A program made the translations under genes and the position numbers. The notes beneath the pieces are model-generated. The model did not search any database, was not told the origin of the DNA, and saw only the letters and a list, made by a program, of their open reading frames with translations. Source: Streptomyces violaceorubidus (lineage in GTDB: Bacteria; Actinomycetota; Actinomycetes; Streptomycetales; Streptomycetaceae). From it: 64,000 bases of DNA. This document shows, one piece after another, positions 42,129 to 51,486 of the stretch. The DNA lies in NCBI RefSeq assembly GCF_000717995.1, contig NZ_JODM01000018.1, positions 114,126 through 178,125 of the forward strand, given 5' to 3'. How positions within the stretch are numbered: position 1 is the first letter of the stretch; each line of letters begins with the position of its first letter.

Positions 42129-44915
42129 TCAGTCCTGTTCCTGGCGTCGCAGCGCGTCGCGCAACGCCACCCGTGAGGCGATGCCCAGCTTGGGATAGAT
42201 CTGGTAGAGGTGCGCGCCGACGGTCCGGTGGGAGATGAACAGCCGCTCGGCGATCTGCTTGTTGGTCAGGCCGGTGGCCGCCAGCTCCGCGATCTCGCGC
42301 TCCTGCGCGGTCAGGGCCGTCCCGGTGCCGCCCTCGCCGTGCGGGGCGACCCGCCCGGCCGCCCGCAGCTCCTTGCGGGCCCGCTCCGCCCAGGCCGTGG
42401 ACTCCAGCCGCTCGAAGGTCCGCAGCGCGGCCGTCAGCGGGGCCTTGGACTCCGACAGCGCCCGCGCCCGCCGCAGCCGCTCGCCCTGGGCGAGCCGCAC
42501 CCGCGCCAGGGTGAACGGCCAGCGCTCGGGGTCCGGTGCGGCCAGCGCCCGGTCGAACAGCAGGGCCGCCTCGGCGTCGTCCTCCGTCACCAGCGCCTCG
42601 GCGGCGTCGGCCAGCAGCGCGAGCCGCGGGGAGAGCCCCGCGATGTTCGTCTCCTCGCGCAGCGCACGCACGTGCGCGACCGCCTCCGCGCGCCGGTCGG
42701 TGCGCACCGCGGCCTCCACCAGCTCGAAGAACACCCAGCAGGCGTGCGCGACGTACGGCGGAAAACTGCCGGCCGGGCTGATCGCGGTCACCCGGCGGTA
42801 GGCCGCGTCGAAGTCGCCGTCGGCGATGTCGGCGAGGGCGTGCACGTGCAGGGCGGTGTGCACGGCCTCGCGGATGCCGCGCGGCGCCGCCCAGTTGATC
42901 ATCGCCTCGGCCAGCGCGTGGGCGGTCTCGGTGTCGCCCCGGGACGCGGTGACCAGGCCCTTGGTGAACTGGAAGAACCACAGGCAGACGGAGTACCCGG
43001 ACTGCTCGCACTGGAGGAGCCCCTCCTCGGACAGTTCCAGGACCGAGGTCCACCTGCCGCGGTGGTAGTCGTCCAGGTTCAGATGCGTCAGTGCGCCGAT
43101 GTGCCGGCGCACCGCTCCGCCGTCGCGGCCTTGGCGCACCAGCCGCCACGAGACCTCACGGACCGCCGCGAGCTTGTCCGGGTAGACCGCCGCGGTCCCC
43201 ACCCGCACAATCTGGGCGGGGTCGGTGTCCTGCGTGGTCCCGGCGATGATCCTGTCCAGCTCCTGCAGCGTCGCCGTGTCGGCGTGCGCCGGGTCGCCCC
43301 AGGTGCGGGCGGCCACCAGTAGGAGCGGCGGGGGAGCGGGCCGCAGCCGGGCGACGGTCGCGTAGTACGGCGCCCACAGGGCCTCGTCAGTACCGTAGCT
43401 GCACAGCAGCAGCAGGAAGTGCAGCGCATCGATCAGGGCCGGGTCATTGGCGTCGAAGCCGTGCTCGCCGTCCTCGATGGCGCCGACCAGCAGACGGTGG
43501 GCGGTGGCCAGGTCGCCGTCGCTGTTCAGCACGAGCTGGACCGCGGCGTTGGCGCTGCGCAGCGACGCGCCGTGGCCGGGGTCCGCCCGCCGGGCGTCCT
43601 CCAGCAGCGCCGAGGCACTGCTCAGCGCGCCGATCGCCTCGGCGCCCACATAGGCGGCCTCGGCCAGCCGGCGCGCCCGGTCGGTGTCCCGGGGGCTGAG
43701 GTCGGCGGCCCGGGTGAGTGCGGCGATCGCGGCGACGGCGTCCCCGCGGTCCTGGATCAGGCGTGCCGTGCCCTCCAGCAGCGCGGCCACGTCCTCGTCG
43801 GGCTGAAGCGTCGCCTCGCCCAGGTGCCAGGCACGCCGTTCGGGCTTGTCCGCCAGTACGTCCGCCAGGGCACGGTGGGCCGCGCGCCGGGCGCTGCTGG
43901 TGGCCTCCGCGACCACGGCCGACTTGATCAGCGGGTGGCGGAACATCAGGCGGTGCGGGGAATCCTCCACCCGGACCAGCCCGTCCTCCTCGGCCGCGTC
44001 CAGAGCGACGAGGCCGGCGTCATCGCCCCTCGCCCGGGCGGCGGCGGCCAGCACCCCGAGGTCGCCGGTGTCGTCCAGGGTGGCCAGCAGCAGCAGTGCG
44101 CGGGTGTCGGCGGGCAGGCGGCGCACCCGGTCGGCGAACAGGGACTGCAACCGCTCGCCCAGTGGCAGGACGGCCGGCAGCACCTCCCGGGCCCGGCGCT
44201 GGTCGGCCCGGAGCGCGTCGGGCAGCTCCAGCAGGGCCAGCGGGTTGCCCTGCGCCGTGTGGAGCAGTCTGCGGCGCACCGGCTGCGCCAGGTCGGGGAA
44301 GTACAGGTCGACCAGGCGGGCGGCGGAGGCCCCGTCGAGCGCGGGCACCTCGTACGACGGCAGGCCGCTGCTGTCGAAGAAGCTGTCGACGCCCGTGCGG
44401 GAGGCGGCGACGAAGCGGACACGCTCACCGGTCAGCCGCCGGGCGAGGAAGCCGAAGACCGCGGCGCTCGCCCGGTCCACCCACGGCAGGTCGTCCACGA
44501 CGAGCAGGACCGGCCCGTCCTCGGCCGCGGCCCGCAGCAGGGCGCGTGCGGCGTTGCAGACCACCAGGCGCTCGGGTGCCGGTCCGGCGCCGAAACCCAG
44601 GGCGATGCTCACCGCCTCCCGGGCCGCGGCGTCGAGCCGGTCGAGGATGCCGTGCAGCGGGAGCAGGATTTGGTTCAGCGCCGAGTAGGCGACGTCCGCC
44701 TCGAACTCGGCGCCGGCCGCGCGCAGCACCCGGGTGCCGTCCCGGGCGGCCGCGGCGGCCAAGGCGTCCAGCAGGGCCGACTTGCCGACGCCGGGCTCCC
44801 CGGACAGCAGAAGGGTGCCGCTCCGGTGCCCCTCCAGCAGTCCCCGGACCCGGTCCAGGTCGTGCTCGCGTCCCACGAGGGAGGCGGACGGTCGCGGCGC
44901 CTCAACGCGGTGCAC
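42129..44915 (-). CDS. LAL-type LuxR-family transcriptional regulator
   Basis: A 928-residue regulator. Walker A GEPGVGKSA (Lys45), Walker B-like VLLVVDDLPWVD, helical-repeat middle and a C-terminal LuxR helix-turn-helix (LTAQEREIAELAATGLTNKQ then IAERLFISHRTVGAHLYQ). The GTG start at 44915 is the first plausible one; an AAGGGG run is about 12 nt upstream. It is closely similar to the protein at 22966 throughout and less so to the partial one at the left edge. It lies next to the membrane-anchored lectin and ESX locus but there is no direct evidence that it controls them. Confidence 0.9.
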   Translation of the reverse strand: MHRVEAPRPSASLVGREHDLDRVRGLLEGHRSGTLLLSGEPGVGKSALLDALAAAAARDGTRVLRAAGAEFEADVAYSALNQILLPLHGILDRLDAAAREAVSIALGFGAGPAPERLVVCNAARALLRAAAEDGPVLLVVDDLPWVDRASAAVFGFLARRLTGERVRFVAASRTGVDSFFDSSGLPSYEVPALDGASAARLVDLYFPDLAQPVRRRLLHTAQGNPLALLELPDALRADQRRAREVLPAVLPLGERLQSLFADRVRRLPADTRALLLLATLDDTGDLGVLAAAARARGDDAGLVALDAAEEDGLVRVEDSPHRLMFRHPLIKSAVVAEATSSARRAAHRALADVLADKPERRAWHLGEATLQPDEDVAALLEGTARLIQDRGDAVAAIAALTRAADLSPRDTDRARRLAEAAYVGAEAIGALSSASALLEDARRADPGHGASLRSANAAVQLVLNSDGDLATAHRLLVGAIEDGEHGFDANDPALIDALHFLLLLCSYGTDEALWAPYYATVARLRPAPPPLLLVAARTWGDPAHADTATLQELDRIIAGTTQDTDPAQIVRVGTAAVYPDKLAAVREVSWRLVRQGRDGGAVRRHIGALTHLNLDDYHRGRWTSVLELSEEGLLQCEQSGYSVCLWFFQFTKGLVTASRGDTETAHALAEAMINWAAPRGIREAVHTALHVHALADIADGDFDAAYRRVTAISPAGSFPPYVAHACWVFFELVEAAVRTDRRAEAVAHVRALREETNIAGLSPRLALLADAAEALVTEDDAEAALLFDRALAAPDPERWPFTLARVRLAQGERLRRARALSESKAPLTAALRTFERLESTAWAERARKELRAAGRVAPHGEGGTGTALTAQEREIAELAATGLTNKQIAERLFISHRTVGAHLYQIYPKLGIASRVALRDALRRQEQD

Positions 44916-45204
44916 CGGACGCCGACCCCTTCCCGCCGCGGCCGGCGGTCGGAACCACGGGCCGTACGCGCGCCGCCGGGCGGCCTGGCGGCATGCCGAC
45001 GCGGCGGTGCCGCACCGGACCGCCCGTGCGTGCCCTCGCGCTCCCCGTCATCCGCGTCCCTCCGTCTGTGCCCGCCATTCTAGGAGCGCTCCGCCTCCGT
45101 CGCGCATCGTGTCCTGGCTGGTCACAGGGCGATCGCGGTGGGTCACGCCGGAGCGCGCCGCTCAGGCGGGACGGCGCGGTCCGCGGCCCGTGGCGGGCGT
45201 GCGC

Positions 45205-46269
45205 TCAGGACCGCGACCACTTCTGCTGGTCGAGGCCGTTGCAGGACCACAGCTGGATGCGGGTGCCGTTGTCGGTCAGGGCGTCCTGGACGTCCGCGCA
45301 CTTGTCGGCGGGGCCGTTGACGATGTCGTGACGCTGGTTCAGTTCGAACTGCTGGGCGTCGCCACCGTCGCACCGCGCGAGTTGCAGTTCCGCGCCGTCG
45401 GCGGTCGAGCCCTGCGCGAGTTGCACACACATGCCCAGTGAGCGCATGGTGCCGTCCGCCGGGAACGTCCAGCGCTGCGAGGCGGAGTCCGCTCGGCAGT
45501 CCCAGATCATCAGCCGGGCCCCGGCGACGGGCCGGCCGCCCACGACGTCGAGGCAGCGCTGCGAGGCGTGGCTGACGACGCTCACCCCCGACGGTGACGC
45601 CGAAGTCTCCTGCCCGGCGCCCGGAGTACTTCCGGCGGGTGCGCCGGCCTTGTCCCCGGGAGCCTTCGACACCTGGGCCGACGCGGAGCCCGTGGGGGAA
45701 GCGGTGGCGGAGGGAGCCGGTGAAGCCTTGCCGTCCTTGCCGTTCTTCCCCTTGTCGCCGGGGGAGGCGCTCGCCGACGGGCGCGCCTCACCGCCCGGCC
45801 CGTAGATGTCCTCCGGACGGTAGTCGCCGCCGTCCACGGACACCGACGCCCCGTCCTTCACGCCCTCGTCCTGGCCGGTCAGGACGAGGACCAGCGCCAC
45901 GGCGCCCGCGGCCAGCAGTCCCACGACGCCGACCACGCCGAGGGCGCCGCGCAGCCCCTCGCGCCGGGCCCGGTCGCCCGGCCGTCTCAGGAAGCCGCCC
46001 GGCCGGTCCTGTGCCGAGGGCGGCGACGAGGGCCGGGAGGCCGCCGGTTCCTCGCGCGGACCGTCGAAGTGCGAACGGGACCCGAGGGAGGAGAACTGGG
46101 TGAGCCGGGGCAGGGAGTCCTCCCGGCCGGCCGCGCGGGGGGCCGCGTCCGGCCGGTCGGGGGCGAGGTCCGGCCGGCCGGACGCGGGAGACGGGCTGAC
46201 CTTCTTGCCACTGCCCGGAACACGTTTGGGCAGATCCCCCGTCGGCGGGGGCGCGGGTGGAGGTGTCAT
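45205..46269 (-). CDS. Membrane-anchored ricin-B lectin protein
   Basis: A 354-residue protein with cytoplasmic N-terminus and extracellular lectin. ATG 46269 has GGAAGG 5 nt upstream; a longer frame has no such site. A Pro/Arg-rich N-terminal part (about 1-105) precedes one membrane helix (about 112-134, LGVVGVVGLLAAGAVALVLVLTG, here given as its 23-residue span: starts LGVVGV, ends LVLTG). A Ser/Ala/Pro-rich, Lys-containing linker follows. A C-terminal ricin-B domain (about 225-354) has the QRW/QQF/QKW repeats. It is divergent from the EccA-like gene of the ESX locus, so it may bind cell-surface or extracellular glycans near the secretion system; this is inferred. Confidence 0.85.
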   Translation of the reverse strand: MTPPPAPPPTGDLPKRVPGSGKKVSPSPASGRPDLAPDRPDAAPRAAGREDSLPRLTQFSSLGSRSHFDGPREEPAASRPSSPPSAQDRPGGFLRRPGDRARREGLRGALGVVGVVGLLAAGAVALVLVLTGQDEGVKDGASVSVDGGDYRPEDIYGPGGEARPSASASPGDKGKNGKDGKASPAPSATASPTGSASAQVSKAPGDKAGAPAGSTPGAGQETSASPSGVSVVSHASQRCLDVVGGRPVAGARLMIWDCRADSASQRWTFPADGTMRSLGMCVQLAQGSTADGAELQLARCDGGDAQQFELNQRHDIVNGPADKCADVQDALTDNGTRIQLWSCNGLDQQKWSRS

Positions 46270-46841
46270 GGGGGCCTTCCGGACAGTGCTCGGGGCACGG
46301 GCAGGTGGTACGGCGGAGCTCCGGGGAGCCGTTCCGGTCACAGGTGTGGCGGACTTGTGTCCTAGGGGTTCCCCCGGAGCGTGTGACCGGTTACTCTTCC
46401 CGGTCTCCGGGCCACCGTTCGAACCGGCGTGCCGGACGCGCCGGTCGGGAACCGGCCACACGGCGCCGCGGTGCCGACGAGGGCTGCCCGGACCTGTGGT
46501 GGGAACAGGCGCGCACCCTACCACCGGCAGGTATGAGTCACCGGAACATGTGCACAAGCGCCGTGGACGGCGCGTGGCGACATGTGTGCCTGGCTGCCGG
46601 GTCCACCCGGCAGACGAACCTCAACTACCCTGATTGCGGGAACCGGACGAGTTGGTCACCGAGGCGACCGAGTGGGTGTGGCTGGAAACCGGAGTGCACA
46701 GGTTTTCGCCGCACGGTCGACGACGTGTCCGCCCGTTCGTCAACCCGGCGACCGGGCGCGCCCGGCAGACATGGTCGCCGCCCGTGCAAGGTACCCCCGG
46801 TCCGCTGCCGTCCGGGGTACCCGTCTGAGGAGGAACCACGC
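46270..46841. other. 572-bp divergent region before the ESX locus
   Basis: No gene was found here. It should hold the promoters of the membrane lectin (minus) and the EccA-like gene (plus). A strong ribosome site TGAGGAGG at 46826-46833 serves the GTG at 46842. No convincing -35/-10 pair or palindrome was recognised. Confidence 0.4.
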
Positions 46842-49800
46842 GTGTCCCGCCAGGTACTCACCGTCGGTCCGGACAGTCCCGACGGCTTGTCGACGATCGG
46901 GGAGGCGCTCGCCAGGGCCCGCAGCGGTGCGGTGCTCAGCGTCCTCCCCGGCACCTACCCGGAGAATCTGACGATCACCACGCCCGTCACCATCGTCACC
47001 GCCAAGGCCCGCGGCACGGTGGAGATAGCGCCGCGCCGGGGCACGGCGCTGACGCTGAAGGCCGACGCCGTCATGCTGACCGACCTGGTGCTGCGCGGCC
47101 GTGACGAGGAACTCCCGGTCGTCGACGCCCCCCGCGGGCAGGTGGCCATGGACGGCTGCGAGATCACCGCCTCCTCCTGGACCGCGCTGCTCGCCCGCAA
47201 CAGCGGGTCACTGGCCCTGCGCGACTGCCGGGTGACGAACGCGGGCGGCGCCGGAGTCGTCGTCACCTCCCCGGCGGACAGCTCCGTCGAGTCCTCCACC
47301 CTCGAACACCTCGGCACGAGCGGCGTCGTCATCGGCGAGCAGGGCCGGGTGACGGTGCGGGGCTGCACCATCCGCGACGCGCGCGGCAACGGCGTCCTCG
47401 CCAACGGGGAGGCCCAGGGCTCGGTCGAGGACTGCGACATCTCCTCCACCGACCAGCCCGCGGTGGCCCTGGAGGGCCGCAGCACCACCACCGTGCTGCG
47501 CACGGTGGTACACGACACGAGCACGGGTCTGCACCTGACCAGCGCGTCGCGCACCGTGCTGGAGGACGTGCGGGTCACCAACACCTCCGGCACCGGCATC
47601 GCGGTGGGCATGGGCAGCGACCCGCTGCTGCGCCGCTGCCGGGTCGCCCGCACCAAGGAGCACGGCGTACTGGTCTCGGACCGCTCGCGCGGCACCTTCG
47701 AGGACTGCTGGGCCGATTCCTGCGAGGCACCGGCGGTCCGGGTCACCGGATCGTCCTCGCCGGTCTTCGTCGGTCTCACGGTGCGCGACTGCGCAGGCAC
47801 AGGCCTGCTGCTGGAGGAGGAGTCCGCGGCCGAACTGGACCGGCTGGAGGTCGTGGACGCCAAGGGCGTCGGCATCTCGATCCGCACCGGCGCCAATCCG
47901 CTGGTCCGCCGGGGCCGGATCATCTCCCCGGCCGGCCACGGCGTCGAAGTGGTCAAGGACGGCCGGGGGCGCCTCGAGGACTGCCTCTTCCAGCAGCCCG
48001 GGGACGCGGGCGTCCACGTGGCGGACGACGGCAACGTCTACGTCGGCGGGGGCACGGTGGAATCCCCGCAGGGCGCCGGCCTCCTCGTCGGCGCCGAGGG
48101 GACCATGACGGTGCGGGACTGCGCGGTGACCTCGGCGGCGCGCCAGGGCGTCCTGGTGGACAGGGACGGGGACCTGACGGCCACCCGGGTGAAGGCCCAC
48201 GAGAGCACCGAGCACGGCGTCCTGATCGCCGACGGCGGGCGGGCCGCCCTCAACTCCTGCGAGATCAGCGGCGGTGCCAAGGACGGCATCCGCATCGACT
48301 CCACGGCACCTGTCTCCGTCGTCAACTGCACGGTCCGGGACAACGCCGGCGGCGGTGTCATCCAGGCCAAGGAGGGCGACCGGGTCGCCGTGGAGGGTCT
48401 GACCAGCACGGGCAACGGCAAGCGGGACGCCTGGGGCGTCGGCGACGCCGAGGGCACCGACCCGGCCGCCTCCCCCGGCACCCAGGAGCACGGCGACGCC
48501 GCCGGCGACGACGCCTCCCTGGCCGCGCTGGACGCGCTGATCGGCCTGGACAACGTCAAGCAGCAGGTCCGTACGCTGGTCAACCTCACCCAGCTCGCAC
48601 AGCGCCGTGCCAGGCTCGGCATGCCGGCGCCGCCGATGAGCCGGCACCTGGTCTTCGCCGGCCCCCCGGGCACGGGCAAGACGACTGTGGCCCGGCTCTA
48701 CGGAACCATCCTCGCCGGGCTGGGCACGCTCCGGTCGGGACACCTGGTCGAGGTCTCCCGGGCCGACCTGGTCGCCCAGATCGTCGGCGGCACCGCCATC
48801 AAGACCACCGAGGCCTTCAACCAGGCACTCGGCGGGGTGCTGTTCATCGACGAGGCGTACACGCTGCTGTCCGACGGCAAGGGCTCCGGCGCCAACTTCG
48901 GCCGCGAGGCGGTCGACACACTGCTGAAGCTGATGGAGGACCACCGCGACGACGTGGTGGTCGTCGCCGCGGGCTACTCCTCCCAGATGGACGAGTTCCT
49001 GGCGTCCAACCCGGGCCTGGCCTCCCGCTTCTCCCGGACCATCGAGTTCGAGAACTACAGCGTGCCGGAACTGGTCGCCATCGTCGAGAAGATGTGCCTC
49101 GGCCACCAGTACCGGCTGGACGAGAGCACCCACCAGGCGCTGGCCGTGCGGTTCGAGCGCATGCCCAAGGACGCGACGTTCGGCAACGGCCGCGAGGCGC
49201 GCCGGGTGTTCGAGGAGATGGTGGACCGCCAGGCGACCCGGCTGGCCGGTCTCGCCGAGATCACGGAGAACGACCTGCAACTGCTGCTGCCCGAAGACGT
49301 GGGTGTGGAGGCCGCGGCCGCGGTCGCGGCCGAGCAGTCCGCCGATGAGAACAACCCGCTGGCCCGGCTGGGCGACCTGGTGGGGCTCGCGGCCGTGAAG
49401 CGGGACGTCACCGATCTGGTCAACCTGCTGTCCACGGCGCGCCAGCGCGAGGCGGCGGGCCTGCCCGCGCCCCGCATCAGCCACCACCTGGTCTTCACCG
49501 GGCCGCCCGGTACCGGCAAGACCACCGTGGCCCGCCTCTACGGCGAACTGCTCGCCTCCCTGGGCGTGCTGCCCCGCGGTCAGCTCGTCGAGGTCTCCCG
49601 CGCCGACCTGGTCGGCCGGTACATCGGCCACACCGCACAGCTCACCCGCGAGGTGTTCGAGCGGGCCATCGGAGGTGTGCTCTTCATCGACGAGGCGTAC
49701 ACGCTGACCCCGGCGGGCGCCTCCGCCTCGGACTTCGGCCGCGAGGCGGTCGACACGCTGCTGAAGCTGATGGAGGACCACCGCGAGGAGGTCGTCGTGA

Positions 49801-50165
49801 TCGTGGCGGGCTACACGCAGGAGATCGAGGGCTTCCTGGCCTCCAACCCGGGCCTGTCCTCGCGGTTCTCCCGCCGCGTCGAATTCGCCGACTACTCCTC
49901 CGACGAACTGGTCACCATCGTCCGGGCGCACGCCGCGGCGTCGGGCTACGAGTGCGGTCCCGGCTCCGGCCCGGTGCTGAGGGAGTACTTCGACTCGCTG
50001 CCCCGCGACCGCTCCTTCGGCAACGCCCGCCTGGCCCGCCAGGTACTGGAGGGCATGATGACGCGTCAGGCGGGCCGGATCAGCCGCATGGCCGCACCCG
50101 GTCTGGAAGACCTGCGGCTGCTGCTGCCCGAGGACGCTCCCCGGCGGGAAGGACTGCCCGCGTGA
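46842..50165 (+). CDS. eccA: EccA-like protein: right-handed beta-helix fused to two AAA+ (CbbX/SpoVK-type) domains
   Basis: A 1107-residue cytoplasmic ATPase. GTG 46842 has TGAGGAGG about 8 nt upstream. Residues about 1-520 form a right-handed parallel beta-helix of more than a dozen turns (repeated V-x-D/N-C-x-V-x patterns such as VEDCDISST and LRRCRVART). Two CbbX-like AAA+ modules follow, with Walker A GPPGTGKTT at Lys613 and Lys893 and Walker B FIDEAYTL in both. Mycobacterial EccA has one such ATPase after a TPR domain and is thought to handle ESX substrates. Here the TPR is replaced by a beta-helix and the ATPase is doubled. The first module lacks the aromatic pore-loop residue (QIVGGT versus RYIGHT in the second). 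It overlaps the mycosin gene by 4 bp. Confidence 0.85.
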   Translation: MSRQVLTVGPDSPDGLSTIGEALARARSGAVLSVLPGTYPENLTITTPVTIVTAKARGTVEIAPRRGTALTLKADAVMLTDLVLRGRDEELPVVDAPRGQVAMDGCEITASSWTALLARNSGSLALRDCRVTNAGGAGVVVTSPADSSVESSTLEHLGTSGVVIGEQGRVTVRGCTIRDARGNGVLANGEAQGSVEDCDISSTDQPAVALEGRSTTTVLRTVVHDTSTGLHLTSASRTVLEDVRVTNTSGTGIAVGMGSDPLLRRCRVARTKEHGVLVSDRSRGTFEDCWADSCEAPAVRVTGSSSPVFVGLTVRDCAGTGLLLEEESAAELDRLEVVDAKGVGISIRTGANPLVRRGRIISPAGHGVEVVKDGRGRLEDCLFQQPGDAGVHVADDGNVYVGGGTVESPQGAGLLVGAEGTMTVRDCAVTSAARQGVLVDRDGDLTATRVKAHESTEHGVLIADGGRAALNSCEISGGAKDGIRIDSTAPVSVVNCTVRDNAGGGVIQAKEGDRVAVEGLTSTGNGKRDAWGVGDAEGTDPAASPGTQEHGDAAGDDASLAALDALIGLDNVKQQVRTLVNLTQLAQRRARLGMPAPPMSRHLVFAGPPGTGKTTVARLYGTILAGLGTLRSGHLVEVSRADLVAQIVGGTAIKTTEAFNQALGGVLFIDEAYTLLSDGKGSGANFGREAVDTLLKLMEDHRDDVVVVAAGYSSQMDEFLASNPGLASRFSRTIEFENYSVPELVAIVEKMCLGHQYRLDESTHQALAVRFERMPKDATFGNGREARRVFEEMVDRQATRLAGLAEITENDLQLLLPEDVGVEAAAAVAAEQSADENNPLARLGDLVGLAAVKRDVTDLVNLLSTARQREAAGLPAPRISHHLVFTGPPGTGKTTVARLYGELLASLGVLPRGQLVEVSRADLVGRYIGHTAQLTREVFERAIGGVLFIDEAYTLTPAGASASDFGREAVDTLLKLMEDHREEVVVIVAGYTQEIEGFLASNPGLSSRFSRRVEFADYSSDELVTIVRAHAAASGYECGPGSGPVLREYFDSLPRDRSFGNARLARQVLEGMMTRQAGRISRMAAPGLEDLRLLLPEDAPRREGLPA

Positions 50166-51412
50166 ACCGCCGACCGGGACAGCGGCCTCCGCGTCCCTCC
50201 AAGGGCCTCGGACCCGCCGTACGCCTGGGTGTGTCGCACTTGCTGCCACCCGCCCTGACGGCCGCGGCCGTGCTGGCCGCCGGACCGGTCGCCGTCGCCG
50301 CCGACGGCGCGCCCACCGTCAAACTGCCCGTGATGAACGCCGTGCTGGCCGACGACGCCGAGTGCACCAAGCAGTCCACCGCCAAGGCGTCCGCCATGCC
50401 GTGGGAGCACCAGAGCGTGGAACTGCCACGTGCCGCGCGCATCTCCCAGGGGTCGGGCGTCAAGGTCGGCGTCGTCGACACGGGTGTGTCCGCGCAGGCG
50501 CCCACACTTGCGGGCCGGGTGGAGGCCGTCGGCGACGGGGGCGACGACTGCGTGGGACACGGCACCTTTGTGGCCGGTCTCATCGCCGCGGCGCCGACCG
50601 GCGGGGTCGCCTTCCACGGCGTCGCGCCCCGGGCCACGATCGTCGCGACGCGTGCCACCACCCCGCACGGCACGCCCTCGCCGTCCGCGGTCGCGACGGG
50701 CATCCGTGCCGCCGTGGACGCCGGTGCCCGGGTGGTGGAGGTGTCGGCGGCGTTCGAGAGCAAGTCTTCCGTACTGCGGGACGCGGTGGCCCACGCCGCG
50801 AAGCACGACGCCCTGATCGTGGCCGCCGCCGTTCCGGACCCGCCGAAGAACGCCGCCCCCGACGCGACCCCCGTCCCCCGCGACTACTGGCCCGCGGCCT
50901 ATCCCGGTGTGCTGAGCGTCCTGGACCTGGACGTCCAGGGTGTGCGGAAGGACGACGCGCTGCTCCCGGTCAACGCCGACCTGGCGGCCCCGGGCGACGG
51001 CGTCGTCGGCATCGGGCCGCGGGGCGGCGGGCACTTCGTTGGCAGTGGTGCCTCGCTGGCCGCCGGTTACGCCGCGGGGGCCGCCGCCCTCGTACGGTCG
51101 GCCTTCCCCGGTATGTCCGCCGCACAGGTCGCCCGGCGCCTGATCTCCACGGCCTATCCCGACTACGTGCCCCGGCTGGACGCCTACGCGGCGGTGGCCT
51201 CGGCGGCGGACGGCGGCACGAAGGAGGCCGGCGCCACCACCGGCGCGCACGAGCGGGCCGTACGGATGCCCGATCACACCCAGGGGGAGCGGGCCACCCG
51301 GACCGCGGTGCTGGTCGCGGCGGCGGGGCTGGCGCTGCTCCTGCTCGTCGGCTGGGCCGCCGTGGCCGTCCCCCGGGGGCGGGCCCGCGGCTGGCGTCCA
51401 CCGCGCCGCTGA
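50162..51412 (+). CDS. mycP: Mycosin (type VII secretion-associated subtilisin-like protease), possibly impaired
   Basis: A 416-residue membrane protein: signal peptide (about 1-47), subtilisin-like domain facing outside, and a C-terminal membrane helix (about 383-405, AVLVAAAGLALLLLVGW). GTG 50162 overlaps the preceding stop. The catalytic triad is Asp106 (VVDTGV), His133 (GHGTF) and Ser298 (GASLAAG instead of the usual GTS-x-A-x-P). The oxyanion-hole Asn normally found in AAGN is missing: the matching place reads AAAVPDPP. Mycosins stabilise the ESX membrane complex even when protease-dead, so a structural role is possible. It converges on eccC across a very stable hairpin. Confidence 0.88.
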   Translation: MNRRPGQRPPRPSKGLGPAVRLGVSHLLPPALTAAAVLAAGPVAVAADGAPTVKLPVMNAVLADDAECTKQSTAKASAMPWEHQSVELPRAARISQGSGVKVGVVDTGVSAQAPTLAGRVEAVGDGGDDCVGHGTFVAGLIAAAPTGGVAFHGVAPRATIVATRATTPHGTPSPSAVATGIRAAVDAGARVVEVSAAFESKSSVLRDAVAHAAKHDALIVAAAVPDPPKNAAPDATPVPRDYWPAAYPGVLSVLDLDVQGVRKDDALLPVNADLAAPGDGVVGIGPRGGGHFVGSGASLAAGYAAGAAALVRSAFPGMSAAQVARRLISTAYPDYVPRLDAYAAVASAADGGTKEAGATTGAHERAVRMPDHTQGERATRTAVLVAAAGLALLLLVGWAAVAVPRGRARGWRPPRR

Positions 51413-51427
51413 AACATCCGCGACGCC

Positions 51428-51470
51428 CGCGGGGGCGGGAAGGGACCGCTGGTCCCTTCCCGCCCCCGCG
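51428..51470. terminator. Very stable bidirectional terminator between mycP and eccC
   Basis: A perfect 20-bp stem (CGCGGGGGCGGGAAGGGACC with its complement) and a GCT loop. It lies 15 bp after the mycP stop and 16 bp after the eccC stop. Confidence 0.9.
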
Positions 51471-51486
51471 CACGTGGTCCCGGCAC

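Noticed and set aside
46270..46841. Longer start for the EccA-like gene or membrane lectin within this gap.
   Set aside because: Both genes have strong ribosome sites at the chosen starts (46842 and 46269); upstream in-frame sequence is not conserved-looking protein.
47208..50249. A 1013-codon minus-strand frame opposite the EccA-like gene.
   Set aside because: The plus strand shows two perfect AAA+ modules; the minus frame is a codon-bias shadow. The similar long frames at 12514-15333 and 59553-62582 were rejected for the same reason.
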